Of a stretch of DNA of 32,365 nucleotides, positions 7,356-16,162 are shown piece after piece; position 1 is the first letter of the stretch; each line of letters opens with the position of its first letter. The position numbers and the translations under genes are program-made. The notes below the pieces were generated by a model. It searched no databases and was not told the origin of the DNA. It was given only the letters and a program-made list of their open reading frames with translations. This DNA is from CAZONU01 sp965370045 (GTDB lineage Bacteria > Planctomycetota > SZUA-567 > JAKLDR01): contig CBDUSI010000045.1 of assembly GCA_965370045.1 (NCBI GenBank), positions 1 through 32,365 on the forward strand, in the 5' to 3' direction.

Positions 7356-8582
7356 ATGATCCCCAGCGACAACGCTCTGAGAACCTCGGCGGACTACATC
7401 GCGCTTGAGAACGAGTTCGGGGCCCGCAACTACAAGCCGCTCGACGTGGTCATCTCGCGCGGCGAGGGCATCTGGGTGTGGGACGTCGACGGCCGCCGCT
7501 ACCTGGACATGCTCTCGGCCTACTCGGCGGTCAACCAGGGCCACTGCCACCCGCGAATCCTCAAGGCCCTGGTGGAACAGGCCAGCCGGCTCTCGCTGGT
7601 CTCCCGCGCCTTCCGGCACGACCAGATGGGTCCCTTCTATAAAGAGATCTGCGAGATGACCCGCTCGCACATGGTCCTGCCCATGAACAGCGGGGCCGAG
7701 GCGGTGGAGTCGGTGATCAAGGCCGTCCGCAAGTGGGGCTACACCATGAAGGGCGTGCCCGACGGCCAGGCCGAGATCATCGTCTGCGAAAACAACTTCC
7801 ACGGCCGGACCATCACCATCGTGGGCTTCAGCAGCGAGGAGCAGTACCGCGCCGGCTACGCGCCCTTCGCCCCCGGCTTCAAGGCGGTGCCCTTCGGCGA
7901 CGCCGACGCGCTGGAGGCGGCGATCACCCCCAACACCGTGGCCTTCCTGGTCGAGCCCATCCAGGGGGAGGGCGGCATCCTCATGCCCCCGGACGGCTAC
8001 CTCCGCCGGGTGCGGGAGATCTGCGACGAGCGCGAGATCGTGATGATCACCGACGAGATCCAGACCGGCCTGGGCCGCACCGGCAAGATGCTCGCCGAGG
8101 AGCACGAGGGCATCGAGGCCGACTTGACCCTGGTGGGCAAGGCCCTCTCCGGGGGGCTCTACCCGGTCTCGGCGGTGCTCTCCAACAAGGAGGTCCTGGG
8201 GGTCTTCCAGCCCGGCGACCACGGCAGCACCTACGGCGGCAACCCCCTGGCCTGCGCCATCGCCCGGGTGGCCCTCAAGGTGCTGATCGAGGAGGGCATG
8301 ATCGAGAACGCCGCGAAGCTCGGCCCCTACTTCATGGACTGCCTCCGCCGCATCCAGAGCCCCTGGGTCAAGGAGGTGCGCGGCCGCGGCCTGATGATCG
8401 GCGTGGAGCTGGCCCCCGAGGCCGGCGGCGCCCGGCGCTTCTGCGAACGGCTCCGGGACAAGGGCGTCCTCTGCAAGGAGACCCACCGGGACGTCATCCG
8501 CTTCGCGCCGCCGCTGGTAATCACCAAGGAGGACGTTGACTGGGCCCTGGGGCCCATCGAAGAGGTCCTGCGCTGGGGGTGA
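7356..8582 (+). CDS. rocD: Ornithine aminotransferase
   Basis: This PLP enzyme transfers the delta-amino group of ornithine to 2-oxoglutarate, giving glutamate semialdehyde and glutamate. The 408-residue length fits the class III aminotransferase family. Visible motifs are NSGAEAVE (111-118, cofactor phosphate), NNFHGRT (146-152), EPIQGEGG (200-207), DEIQTGLGRTG (233-243) with the Asp that contacts the pyridine nitrogen, and Lys262 in GKALSGG as the Schiff-base residue. The ATG follows GGGAGGAAG. The stop is 4 bases before the arginase start, which makes an arginine-to-glutamate pathway and favours ornithine over acetylornithine as substrate. Acetylornithine aminotransferase remains the main alternative. 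Confidence 0.92.
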   Translation: MIPSDNALRTSADYIALENEFGARNYKPLDVVISRGEGIWVWDVDGRRYLDMLSAYSAVNQGHCHPRILKALVEQASRLSLVSRAFRHDQMGPFYKEICEMTRSHMVLPMNSGAEAVESVIKAVRKWGYTMKGVPDGQAEIIVCENNFHGRTITIVGFSSEEQYRAGYAPFAPGFKAVPFGDADALEAAITPNTVAFLVEPIQGEGGILMPPDGYLRRVREICDEREIVMITDEIQTGLGRTGKMLAEEHEGIEADLTLVGKALSGGLYPVSAVLSNKEVLGVFQPGDHGSTYGGNPLACAIARVALKVLIEEGMIENAAKLGPYFMDCLRRIQSPWVKEVRGRGLMIGVELAPEAGGARRFCERLRDKGVLCKETHRDVIRFAPPLVITKEDVDWALGPIEEVLRWG

Positions 8583-8586
8583 GGCG

Positions 8587-9507
8587 ATGGTGAGCCAGAA
8601 TAAAGCCGCGACTATTATCGGCGTGCCCATGGACCTGGGCGCCAACCGCCGCGGCGTGGACATGGGCCCCAGCGCGATGCGCGCCACCGGATTCCACACG
8701 CCGCTCCGCGAGATGGGCTACGACCTGGTCGACCGCGGCGACATGGAGGTGCCCATCCCCGAGGCCTCCGACGTCGGCGAGGAAACCAAGAAGTACGCCG
8801 GTCCCATCCGCGAGGTCTGCGACCGGCTGGCCGAGACGGTCTTCGAGGTCGCCGGTGCCGGGCGGGTGCCGATAGTCCTCGGCGGGGACCACAGCATCGC
8901 CATGGGCTCGGTGGCCGGGGTCGCCCGGCACTACCGCGAGCGCGGCGAGAAGCTGGGGCTGGTCTGGTTCGACGCCCACGGGGACATGAACCTGCCCTCG
9001 ACGACGCCGAGCGGCAACGTTCACGGCATGGGCCTGGCGCACATCCTGGGGCAGGGCGATCCGGACCTGGCCGCCGCCGGCGGCCTGCGCGGCAAGGTCG
9101 CGCCCGAGAACGTCTGCCTCATCGGCGCGCGCGACTTCGACCCCGGAGAGCGCGGGGTGGTCGCCAAGTCGGGCATACACGTCTTCACCATGAAGGAGGT
9201 CGACCGCCTGGGGGCCGCGGAGGTCTTCGCGGAGGCGGTGACCCTGGCCTCGCGGGACGCGGCGGGAATTCACGTCAGCTACGACATCGACGTGGTAGAC
9301 CCGGCCTTCGCGCCGGGAGTGGGCACCCCCCGGCGGGGCGGGCTGACCTATCGCGAGGCGCACCTCTTCATGGAGCTGGTCGCCGACCGCGGGGTCTTGA
9401 CCTCCCTGGACATGGTGGAGGTCAACCCCATACTCGACAACCACAACGCCACGGCGGAGCTGGCCGTCGGGCTGATCCTCTCCGCGCTGGGCAAGCGGAT
9501 CTTATAG
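8587..9507 (+). CDS. rocF: Arginase
   Basis: This binuclear manganese enzyme hydrolyses arginine to ornithine and urea. The 306-residue protein has the usual length. It has the metal-binding motifs GGDHS (99-103), DAHGDMN (129-135) and DIDVVDPAFAPGVGTP (233-248), and the substrate-binding SGNVHGM (142-148), which distinguishes arginase from agmatinase. ATG 8587 is chosen over earlier in-frame starts because it lies just after the rocD stop and leaves the normal N-terminus (IIGVPMDLG). It is the second gene of a two-gene operon with rocD. No urease is present here, so urea may be exported or used elsewhere. Confidence 0.95.
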   Translation: MVSQNKAATIIGVPMDLGANRRGVDMGPSAMRATGFHTPLREMGYDLVDRGDMEVPIPEASDVGEETKKYAGPIREVCDRLAETVFEVAGAGRVPIVLGGDHSIAMGSVAGVARHYRERGEKLGLVWFDAHGDMNLPSTTPSGNVHGMGLAHILGQGDPDLAAAGGLRGKVAPENVCLIGARDFDPGERGVVAKSGIHVFTMKEVDRLGAAEVFAEAVTLASRDAAGIHVSYDIDVVDPAFAPGVGTPRRGGLTYREAHLFMELVADRGVLTSLDMVEVNPILDNHNATAELAVGLILSALGKRIL

Positions 9508-9527
9508 CAGGCGGGCTCCCGACGGGT

Positions 9528-10496
9528 CTACGCCCCCTCGTCACTTGACGGCAGGTTGGACTGGCCGGGAGGCACGTCGCCGCTCTTCGCCCGGGCGGCG
9601 CGGTGCGCCAGCCAGAAGAACCCGGCAAGGGCCAGTTCGACGCCGCTCAGGCACAGGCGGGCCAGGGCTGCAATCACTGCGCCGACCCCCAGAGGCATCC
9701 AGGCGCTGAGCGCCACGGCCAAGGCGCCCTCGCGCACTCCCAGTCCGCCGGGAGAAAGGATGAACAGGTATCCCACCAGCCAGGCCAGCACAAAGGCTCC
9801 GCTGATACGGATTACACCGGCGACCACCCCCAACTCCAGCGTCACCACCGCGGTTGTTATGAAGTAACCGCCAAGCCCATACAGGAACCACCTCGCGACG
9901 TAGATGCCGCCACATCGCAGGATCATGCCGAGAGTCAGTTGCGGCAGGCTGTCGGCCTCCGGCATTTTCCGCCAGCGGTAATACATCCGCAAGACCCCGG
10001 TTATGATTCGCGGGTGCAAGGCGATCAGAAGCACGGGCAGCGGTATGAGGTAGAGATAGGAGGTGTGGGCAGAGCCGGCGGGGCCAGGGGCCAGCACCGT
10101 CGAGAGGGGCCAGATGCTCAGGCATATAACCAGGCTGATGATGATTTCCAGAAGAGCGGTGGCAAAGACCCTGCTGGGCAGGGCCCCGTCTTCGGCACTC
10201 ACGCGCGCGCGGGCCACGAAGGCCATTACCTTGCCGGGGACGTACTTGGCCACCTGGGAGTATGACCAGGCACGCAACGCGGTGCTCAGGCGGATGGGGC
10301 TGCCCAGGTTGCGCATGAGCATGTACCAGCCCAGCGCCTGGACCAGGCACCCGACCGCCGTACACAGAAGCCCCAGAATGAGTCGGCCCGCTGAGATATC
10401 CTTGCGGCATTCAACAAACTGGTCCCAAGAGCTTACCACCGCGACGACGCAGAACCCCAGAGCCAGCACGCCGACCACCGCGGTGAGGACCCTCAT
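9528..10496 (-). CDS. Flippase-like polytopic membrane protein (LPG synthase TM family)
   Basis: The 322-residue product has about eight hydrophobic segments and belongs to the family of the transmembrane part of lysylphosphatidylglycerol synthase (PF03706-type, formerly UPF0104). Diagnostic segments are YVPGKVMAFVARA (85-97) and SPGGLGVREGALA (248-260). There is no C-terminal acyltransferase-like domain, so it is not MprF itself. Stand-alone members are often found with glycolipid and polyprenyl-sugar genes, which fits the adjoining cluster. The start is uncertain: ATG 10496 is used because the first membrane segment begins there, but its ribosome site is poor and a longer N-terminus is possible. 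It ends 20 bases from the convergent arginase gene. Confidence 0.88.
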   Translation of the reverse strand: MRVLTAVVGVLALGFCVVAVVSSWDQFVECRKDISAGRLILGLLCTAVGCLVQALGWYMLMRNLGSPIRLSTALRAWSYSQVAKYVPGKVMAFVARARVSAEDGALPSRVFATALLEIIISLVICLSIWPLSTVLAPGPAGSAHTSYLYLIPLPVLLIALHPRIITGVLRMYYRWRKMPEADSLPQLTLGMILRCGGIYVARWFLYGLGGYFITTAVVTLELGVVAGVIRISGAFVLAWLVGYLFILSPGGLGVREGALAVALSAWMPLGVGAVIAALARLCLSGVELALAGFFWLAHRAARAKSGDVPPGQSNLPSSDEGA

Positions 10497-10565
10497 AAGG
10501 GGCCGTGTGCTGACACCTGTGTCCCGGGTGCTCAGTGTCCCACCCTCCGAATCCAGTTCGCCGAT

Positions 10566-10595
10566 AGCATACAATAGACCTCGGCCCCAGCACAA
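10566..10595 (-). promoter_or_regulatory. Weak promoter candidate for the flippase-like gene
   Basis: On the minus strand TTGTGC (10595-10590) and TATGCT (10571-10566) are separated by 18 bases. Both boxes are partial matches, so support is weak. Confidence 0.3.
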
Positions 10596-10683
10596 GTGTA
10601 ATCCGATGGTGTTTGCGTGAAGCCGGCGGCGTCTCAGCTGCAGTCCGCGCCTCCTTCGGCGGAAATTCCAGAACAGTTGCCTA

Positions 10684-10712
10684 TTGAAAAGCCCGGGCTT
10701 TGTCGGTATGAT
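10684..10712 (+). promoter_or_regulatory. Promoter of the rightward arm with an internal operator-like palindrome
   Basis: TTGAAA (10684-10689), a 17-base spacer and TATGAT (10707-10712) form a strong sigma70-type promoter, with a leader of about 79 bases before the glycosyltransferase. The perfect 14-base palindrome AAAGCCCGGGCTTT (10688-10701) overlaps the -35 box and fills most of the spacer, where a bound repressor would block RNA polymerase. No gene ends upstream on this strand, so a terminator is unlikely. Confidence 0.6.
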
Positions 10713-10797
10713 AGGGTTGATGTTGCCACATGGCTTTGCAGAGGCAAACGGTGTCGTTTCGTCCCGATTACCGGGTGAGTAGATTAGGAAAAGGCCA

Positions 10798-11667
10798 ATG
10801 GCATCGGTCACCATCATCGTCCCGGCGTACAACGAAGAGGAGGTGGTCGAAAAGACCCTCCGGGAGTTGCGCCAGGCTCTGGAAGGTGACAAGGATAATA
10901 CCTACCGCATCACGGTCGTGGACGACGGCAGCACGGACGGGACCGGCCCCACTCTGGACCAGCTCAAACAAGAGTTGGACCTCACGGTTATTCACTCACC
11001 AGAGAATCAAGGATATGGCGCCTCGTTGAAGCGAGGTCTGTCCGACTGCCAGGACGATTTCTTATGTACGTTCGATGCTGATGGCCAGCATGATCCCAAC
11101 GATATCCCGCGGATGATCAGTGAGATGGGGAACTATGATGCAGTGATAGGCGCGCGCACCCGGGCCCAAGGGTCGCCCATGTGGCGCCTCCCCGGGAAAT
11201 GGGTCCTGGCCAGGCTTGTCAACTACCTGTGCGACCGGAAGATACCCGATTTCAACTGCGGGCTCAGGTGCTTCAAGAGGCAGGTGCTCGAGTCCATCCG
11301 GCACCTGTGTTCAGATCGGTTCTCTTTCTCCACCACCAGCACGATGGCTCTCTACGGGAACAACGCCAACGTGAAGTTTGTCCCGATAGAGGTCAGGAAG
11401 CGAGTAGGCAAGAGCACTGTATCTCCGAGGACCGGAGCAGAGGCCTTCTTGCTGATGCTGACCCTGATTATGGTATTCAGGCCCTTGCGGGTGTTCTTTC
11501 CGATCACCGCGATTGTAGGCGTCGTCGGAGCAGGCTTCCTCGTTTATGGATTGGTCATCAGCAATATCAGCGACGTGTGCGTGCTCTTGCTGATAAGCAG
11601 CCTCCAGTTCTTCCTGATCGGCTTGCTTGCAGACCAGGTCGCGCGAATCCGCAAAGAGAAGCAATGA
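10798..11667 (+). CDS. Family 2 glycosyltransferase, GtrB/DPM1-like
   Basis: The likely reaction is transfer of a nucleotide-activated sugar to polyprenyl phosphate on the cytoplasmic face. The 289-residue protein has a GT-A domain: IIVPAYNEEE (6-15), VVDDGSTDGT (40-49) and the metal-binding DADGQHDP (93-100). Two C-terminal membrane segments follow (about 231-252 and 259-280). This layout is that of GtrB-type polyprenyl-phosphate sugar synthases. The ATG has AGGAAAAGG upstream. Its stop overlaps the start of the radical SAM gene as ATGA, so the two are translationally coupled. The sugar is not predictable. A second member of the family lies in the opposite arm of the cluster. Confidence 0.9.
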   Translation: MASVTIIVPAYNEEEVVEKTLRELRQALEGDKDNTYRITVVDDGSTDGTGPTLDQLKQELDLTVIHSPENQGYGASLKRGLSDCQDDFLCTFDADGQHDPNDIPRMISEMGNYDAVIGARTRAQGSPMWRLPGKWVLARLVNYLCDRKIPDFNCGLRCFKRQVLESIRHLCSDRFSFSTTSTMALYGNNANVKFVPIEVRKRVGKSTVSPRTGAEAFLLMLTLIMVFRPLRVFFPITAIVGVVGAGFLVYGLVISNISDVCVLLLISSLQFFLIGLLADQVARIRKEKQ

Positions 11668-13109
11668 AGGCCCTGCTGATCAACCCGCCCCGCCACAACC
11701 CGCTTAAGTCCAACGTGCCCTCGTGGGTCGAGCTGGATACAGGCGCTTATCCGCCTCTGGGGCTGCTCTACGTTGCGGCGGCGGCTCGGGAGTGGACCGA
11801 TTGGGATGTCTCGGTGCTGGACGCCCAGGCGCCCAACTTGTCTTTTGACGACGTCGAAGAACGCTTGCGAAACGAACAGCCCGACGTCGTGGGCATCCAG
11901 GCCATGACCTTCAACCTCATCGATGTCCGCGAGACCTCCGAAGCAGTCAGGCGCGTCCTGCCGAAAGCTCACATATGCATCGGCGGCCCCCACGCCCACC
12001 TGTATCCGGAGGAAACCCTTCGACTGGGGATAGCCGATTCCGTAGTGATGGGAGAGGGCGAGCGTCCTTTCGCGGAGCTGCTGAAAAGCCTGGGTGCGGG
12101 CGGCCAGATATGCTCGCAGCCCGGCCTGGCCTTCCTCCGTGACGGCGCCATGGTCAAGATGGACCCCGTCATGGTTGAAGACCTGGACTCCCTGCCCATG
12201 CCGGACCGCTCCATGCTGCCCCTTAAGGAATACACGTCGGCCCTGGCCACGCAGTCACCGATCACCACCATGATGAGCAGTCGCGGTTGCCCGTACAAAT
12301 GCATATTCTGCGACCGACCGCACCTGGGGAAGAAGTTCCGCGCCCGCTCTGCGACCAGCGTGGTCGCCGAGATGGAGAATTGCGCCGGACTGGGCATCAG
12401 GGAGATCTTCTTCTACGACGACACTTTTACCGTTGATCGCCAACGGGTGCTGGACATCTGCAAGTTGATTCGCGACAGAGGGATCAAGATCCAGTGGGAC
12501 ATCCGAGCTCGCGTGAACACCGTGGACCGGGACGTCTTGCGGCAACTCCGGGCCGCCGGCTGCGTGCGAATACACTACGGCGTCGAGGCGGGAACGGAAA
12601 GAATCCTGCGCGTTCTCCGCAAGGGCATCGACCTGAAGCTCGTCAAGAAAGTCATGCAGTGGACGCGGGAAGCCGGCATAACCAGCCTGGCCTACTTCAT
12701 GATTGGGAACCCCACGGAGACCAGAGAAGAAATCGAGGCCACGCTGGCCTGCGCCCGACAGATCCGACCGGATTTCATCCATCTTTCCGTTACCACTCCT
12801 TTCCCCGGAACCGAACTTTACTTCATGGCGCTCCGTGAAGGACTGATAGAGAAGGACTGCTGGAAAGAGTTCGCCAGCGACCCCACACCGGATTTCGTCC
12901 CGCCCCTGTGGCTTGAGAACTTCACCCGGGACGAGTTGCTGGCGCTTCTCGAGCGAGGTTATCGCGAGTTCTACCTGCGCCCCGGATACGTCCTGCGCAG
13001 CCTGATCCGGGTGCGCAGCCCTTCGGAGCTCTGGCGCAAGGCCAAGGCGGGCCTCGGATTGTTCTCCTCGAAAGGCGAACGTGCGAAAGATCCTGTCGAG
13101 AATCATTAA
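11664..13109 (+). CDS. B12-binding radical SAM protein
   Basis: The 481-residue product has an N-terminal cobalamin-binding-type domain (about 1-150, with LLINPPR, PLGLLYVAAAAR and IGGPHAHLYPEE). The radical SAM domain follows (about 198-420), with its [4Fe-4S] cysteines at C209, C213 and C216 (CxxxCxxC). The DxHxxG motif of base-off B12 proteins is not seen; many members of this class lack it. Such enzymes methylate unreactive carbon or phosphorus, or do ring chemistry, often in lipid, pigment or glycan pathways. It sits between a glycosyltransferase and two methyltransferases with 4-base and 29-base overlaps, so a tailoring step on a glycan or its lipid carrier is my inference. ATG at 11664 gives the canonical N-terminus. 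Confidence 0.92.
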   Translation: MKALLINPPRHNPLKSNVPSWVELDTGAYPPLGLLYVAAAAREWTDWDVSVLDAQAPNLSFDDVEERLRNEQPDVVGIQAMTFNLIDVRETSEAVRRVLPKAHICIGGPHAHLYPEETLRLGIADSVVMGEGERPFAELLKSLGAGGQICSQPGLAFLRDGAMVKMDPVMVEDLDSLPMPDRSMLPLKEYTSALATQSPITTMMSSRGCPYKCIFCDRPHLGKKFRARSATSVVAEMENCAGLGIREIFFYDDTFTVDRQRVLDICKLIRDRGIKIQWDIRARVNTVDRDVLRQLRAAGCVRIHYGVEAGTERILRVLRKGIDLKLVKKVMQWTREAGITSLAYFMIGNPTETREEIEATLACARQIRPDFIHLSVTTPFPGTELYFMALREGLIEKDCWKEFASDPTPDFVPPLWLENFTRDELLALLERGYREFYLRPGYVLRSLIRVRSPSELWRKAKAGLGLFSSKGERAKDPVENH

Positions 13110-13704
13110 CGCTCTGCTCTTGCCACTGAGGCTCCTCGCGAGTCACGATCTGCTGCGGCGGTTGCGGCTGCGCAGCATGCGAGATGAACGGGTGGACACC
13201 GTATTGCGCTACTGCAAGGGGAAGGTGCTGGACATTGGCTGCGGCGAAAGCAATCCGCTGGTGAACGGCTACGCCGGACCCGGCGTGGGAGTGGACGTTC
13301 ATCCCTGGCCCGGCGTGAACATCCTTTGCGACACCCGCCATCTGCCCTTCGAGGACGGTTCCTTTGAAACCGTGGTGATGCTCGCCGTGCTTAACCACAT
13401 CCCCGACCGTGAAGCGGTGCTTCGAGATTGCCACCGGGTCCTGGTTCCGGGGGGGCAGCTGCTGGTGACCATGCTGGGGCCGGCCATCGGGAAACTGCGC
13501 CACCGCCTGGCGTGGTGGGACCGCGATCAGAGGGAGCGCCAGCACGCCGCGGGCGAGCTCATGGGGCTTGACGTCGCCTCAGTTGAGCAGTTGCTTAACC
13601 GGTCAGGGTTTCAGCTTCGACGTCGCGTCCGTTTCGTATGCGGCTTGAATCGGCTCTACATAGCGGAGAGAGGCGCTGAAGCCGGAGAGGAACCGACGTC
13701 GTGA
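13081..13704 (+). CDS. Class I SAM-dependent methyltransferase
   Basis: The 207-residue protein has the SAM-binding motif VLDIGCGESN (49-58), an acidic strand end (VGVDVHP, about 69-75), HLPFEDGSFETVVM (after about 85) and the post-motif VLVPGGQLLVTM. The first 20 residues are hydrophobic and basic, suggesting membrane association. The GTG start lies 29 bases inside the preceding radical SAM gene, with AAAGG upstream; its own stop overlaps the next gene's GTG. The substrate is unknown; in this cluster a glycan, lipid carrier or quinone-like lipid is possible. Confidence 0.88.
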   Translation: MRKILSRIINALLLPLRLLASHDLLRRLRLRSMRDERVDTVLRYCKGKVLDIGCGESNPLVNGYAGPGVGVDVHPWPGVNILCDTRHLPFEDGSFETVVMLAVLNHIPDREAVLRDCHRVLVPGGQLLVTMLGPAIGKLRHRLAWWDRDQRERQHAAGELMGLDVASVEQLLNRSGFQLRRRVRFVCGLNRLYIAERGAEAGEEPTS

Positions 13705-14390
13705 GTCAGCAGCGTTACTGGGCAGCACCCACCTGGCCGCGGCGTAAGTTGGAGTCCAGAGCGGTCCTCGAGACCTACACCACCTACTGCAAGCTGTTGG
13801 CCGAGCGGACGGGGATCCGTCCCGAGGCCAGAGTGCTGGACATCGGCACGGGGCACGGTCCGCTCATGTACCACCTTTCAAAGCAGTTCCCGGGGGTTGT
13901 TGGCCTGGATTTCTCCGCGCACATGCTTTCGCTGAACCCGTGTCGCGGGCGATTGGTTCGAGGAAACGTTGAGTCTCTCCCCTTTCTCGACGGAACCTTC
14001 GACTTGGTGGTAAGTTCCGCCCTGCTGCATCACCTCGCCCCCCAAGAGCAGGTGAACACGATCCGCGAAATGGCTCGCGTCTCCCGCAACGCGGTCGCTA
14101 TTCTCGAGCCCAACCGAATGAACCCGGCCATGTTTCTCTTCGGCTTGGTTAAGAGCGAAGAACGGGGCCTCTTGGGCCTGGGCCGGCGTCACCTCCGACA
14201 GATGTTGGCCTCCGTCAAGCTGGAAGCAATCTCTTCGACGGTGAACGGTCTGGTCCTGCCCAACTCCATGCCAGGTTGGCTGTTGCCCCTGGCCTCGGCC
14301 CTCAACCAGAGTTGGCTCGCCAGGGCAGCAGGATTCTACGTGCTGTGCGTCGGCCGCAAGCCGGACGGCGCAGCCGCAGCCGGGCAGTAG
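13701..14390 (+). CDS. Class I SAM-dependent methyltransferase
   Basis: The 229-residue protein carries VLDIGTGHGP (45-54), GLDFSAHML (about 68-76), LPFLDGTFDLVVSSALLHHL (starting near 91) and a C-terminal half with a hydrophobic stretch around GWLLPLASALNQSWLARAAGFYVL. This is the Methyltransf_11 type. It starts with GTG in a GTGA overlap with the previous methyltransferase. The two are not close copies, so they probably act at different positions or substrates. Confidence 0.88.
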   Translation: MSQQRYWAAPTWPRRKLESRAVLETYTTYCKLLAERTGIRPEARVLDIGTGHGPLMYHLSKQFPGVVGLDFSAHMLSLNPCRGRLVRGNVESLPFLDGTFDLVVSSALLHHLAPQEQVNTIREMARVSRNAVAILEPNRMNPAMFLFGLVKSEERGLLGLGRRHLRQMLASVKLEAISSTVNGLVLPNSMPGWLLPLASALNQSWLARAAGFYVLCVGRKPDGAAAAGQ

Positions 14391-14401
14391 GAACCGAGAA
14401 A

Positions 14402-16162
14402 GTGGACGTGACCAGAGAAGGGCCTTCGGAAAGCCCCGCAGGGCGTCCCGATGACGGGCGGACAACCGCTTGGCATCGCGAGTGGGCGCCGTTGGTCATT
14501 CTTGTCATTCTGGGACTCGTTGTGAATTTCATGGCGGAGTGGAATGCCCCCTTCTGGGCACCGTCCGGTGACCTGAAAGTCATTTTCACGATGGCGTCGG
14601 CCACGGATAACCCGGAAGCGTTCAGCAATGACCCCGTGTACTCAGACCCCCGGCACTACAGCTTCTACACGCCCGGCTTTGTGGCTGGCGTCCGCCTCTT
14701 CCAGCGCTTGACCGGCAGCCATGCGGCCTTCTGTCGGTTCTTCTCTCCGGTGCTGCTGGTGCTTCAACTCGTGGGTTTCTACTTGCTGGGACGAGCGTTG
14801 TTTGGCAACCGCTGGGCCGGTTTGGCGCTGGCCATTCTTTCTCTCTGCTATGTAAACCTGCCGAGAGGCACCTATGTGGGCTGGCGAGGATACCGTTACG
14901 TCAGCCCCCGGACCTTTCTGATGTCACTGGCTCCCTTCGTATTCTGGTTCGCGCTGCATTTCCGGAAGCGCCCCTGGGCCTGGTTCCTGGCCATGGCGCT
15001 GCTGGGGGTACTCGCGTACATTCATCCGGTAAGCGCACCGGTCCTCGCACTGGGGCTTTGGGCGAGCTTCTTTGCTTTCCACCCCGCGGAATGGTCGTGG
15101 CGGCGGCGGCTGGGGACAGCCTTGGCCTGCGGCGCGGTGTTTCTCATTGCGGTCCTCCCGTTCGCGCTGTGGTATCGCGCCCATGTCCAATTGGGGAGCG
15201 CCCCGCCAGAAGGCTTGTCCCAAGACCAGGCACTGGCGCTGATGAACGCGCGGGTTGCCGATATCGCCGGAGTGTGGCGCGCATTCACCCAGACCTGTTT
15301 GGCATGGCTGCGCTTTCCATTAGTGGTGGTTCTCTGCTTGTCTTGCGTTGGCGCGATTCTCGGAATCCTTCACTGCAGTACTCGCAAGGTGGTCGTCATC
15401 TGCCTGCTGTGGCTCGCCGGGATATGGGGCGCCTCCTTCCTGGTCCCCGCGCTGGACGAAGTTCTCTCCGGGATGACCGGGCGCCTTCCGTCGCAGATAT
15501 CCCTGGCGAGGGGGATGCGCTACTTCTCCTGGCCCCTGATGGCGCTCATGCTCCTGCTGCCCCGAGCCGGGGCAAAGTTCGCGGAAAGATGGTCCTGCCG
15601 GGTGAAGCTCAGCACTTGGCTGCACAGAGGGGCGCTGATCCTGACCGTCACCGGCATGCTCTGCATGCTGGGCTCTCGCCCTCCGCAAGGAATCGGGCAA
15701 CTCGTGCGCAAGCAGTGGTGCAAGGGCCGACTGGTGCCACGCGCCTCGAAACAGCAGGCTGATCTCAAGGCAGCCTTCGAAGCCATAAAGGAGAGAACAG
15801 CGCCCGGAACTCGCCTCATCAGTGAGAGTGAAGAAGCCGCGATGGTAGCACGTTATTACTGCCTGCGCCCCCTGGCACATACCAGGAAAGACGGGGGGCT
15901 GCTGTTGTATACGGACGTCGAGGCCATGAGCGCGTGGGCCGCCAACGAGAAGCGATGGCAAGCCGCCTGTGCCGAAGCCAAGGAAGAAAGGACCATCCTC
16001 CCGCTCACTGCGGTAGCCAGGGAACTGAAGGCTGATTATCTGCTTACCCGCCACGACAGGGCCAGCGACGTGTCCGAACTGCCACAGAAGGGTTTCAGGA
16101 TCGTCTACTCGAACGACTCCTGGCTCTTGTTAGAGCTGTCTCCTGAAGCCGGCAACCGGTAG
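14402..16162 (+). CDS. Polytopic membrane protein, GT-C-like (rightward arm)
   Basis: The 586-residue product has a cytoplasmic N-terminus of about 29 residues, roughly ten membrane segments (first at about 30-46), an acidic first outer loop (FWAPSGDLK, with D57) and a soluble C-terminal domain of about 150 residues. This is the layout of GT-C glycosyltransferases that use polyprenyl-phosphate sugars, although I cannot match a named family. The downstream arm partner makes that plausible, because the first gene of this arm should produce such a donor. GTG 14402 is chosen for AGGA 9 bases upstream and for leaving a short hydrophilic N-terminus; an in-frame GTG at 14408 is possible. Its 3' end overlaps the convergent gene by 58 bases. 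Confidence 0.75.
   Translation: MDVTREGPSESPAGRPDDGRTTAWHREWAPLVILVILGLVVNFMAEWNAPFWAPSGDLKVIFTMASATDNPEAFSNDPVYSDPRHYSFYTPGFVAGVRLFQRLTGSHAAFCRFFSPVLLVLQLVGFYLLGRALFGNRWAGLALAILSLCYVNLPRGTYVGWRGYRYVSPRTFLMSLAPFVFWFALHFRKRPWAWFLAMALLGVLAYIHPVSAPVLALGLWASFFAFHPAEWSWRRRLGTALACGAVFLIAVLPFALWYRAHVQLGSAPPEGLSQDQALALMNARVADIAGVWRAFTQTCLAWLRFPLVVVLCLSCVGAILGILHCSTRKVVVICLLWLAGIWGASFLVPALDEVLSGMTGRLPSQISLARGMRYFSWPLMALMLLLPRAGAKFAERWSCRVKLSTWLHRGALILTVTGMLCMLGSRPPQGIGQLVRKQWCKGRLVPRASKQQADLKAAFEAIKERTAPGTRLISESEEAAMVARYYCLRPLAHTRKDGGLLLYTDVEAMSAWAANEKRWQAACAEAKEERTILPLTAVARELKADYLLTRHDRASDVSELPQKGFRIVYSNDSWLLLELSPEAGNR

Larger units (their letters stand above)
10497..10797. other. Divergent promoter region of the glycoconjugate cluster
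   Basis: This 301-base gap separates the minus-strand flippase-like gene from the rightward glycosyltransferase arm. It contains one strong + strand promoter with a palindrome inside it, and one weaker minus-strand promoter candidate. I see no gene in it. Confidence 0.6.

Noticed and set aside
7038..8699. A 553-codon open frame on the minus strand
   Set aside because: It is antisense to rocD and has the biased composition of GC-rich antisense frames.
11181..11663. N-terminal extension of the radical SAM protein by 161 codons
   Set aside because: The extension overlaps the glycosyltransferase out of frame, and ATG 11664 gives the family's normal N-terminus.
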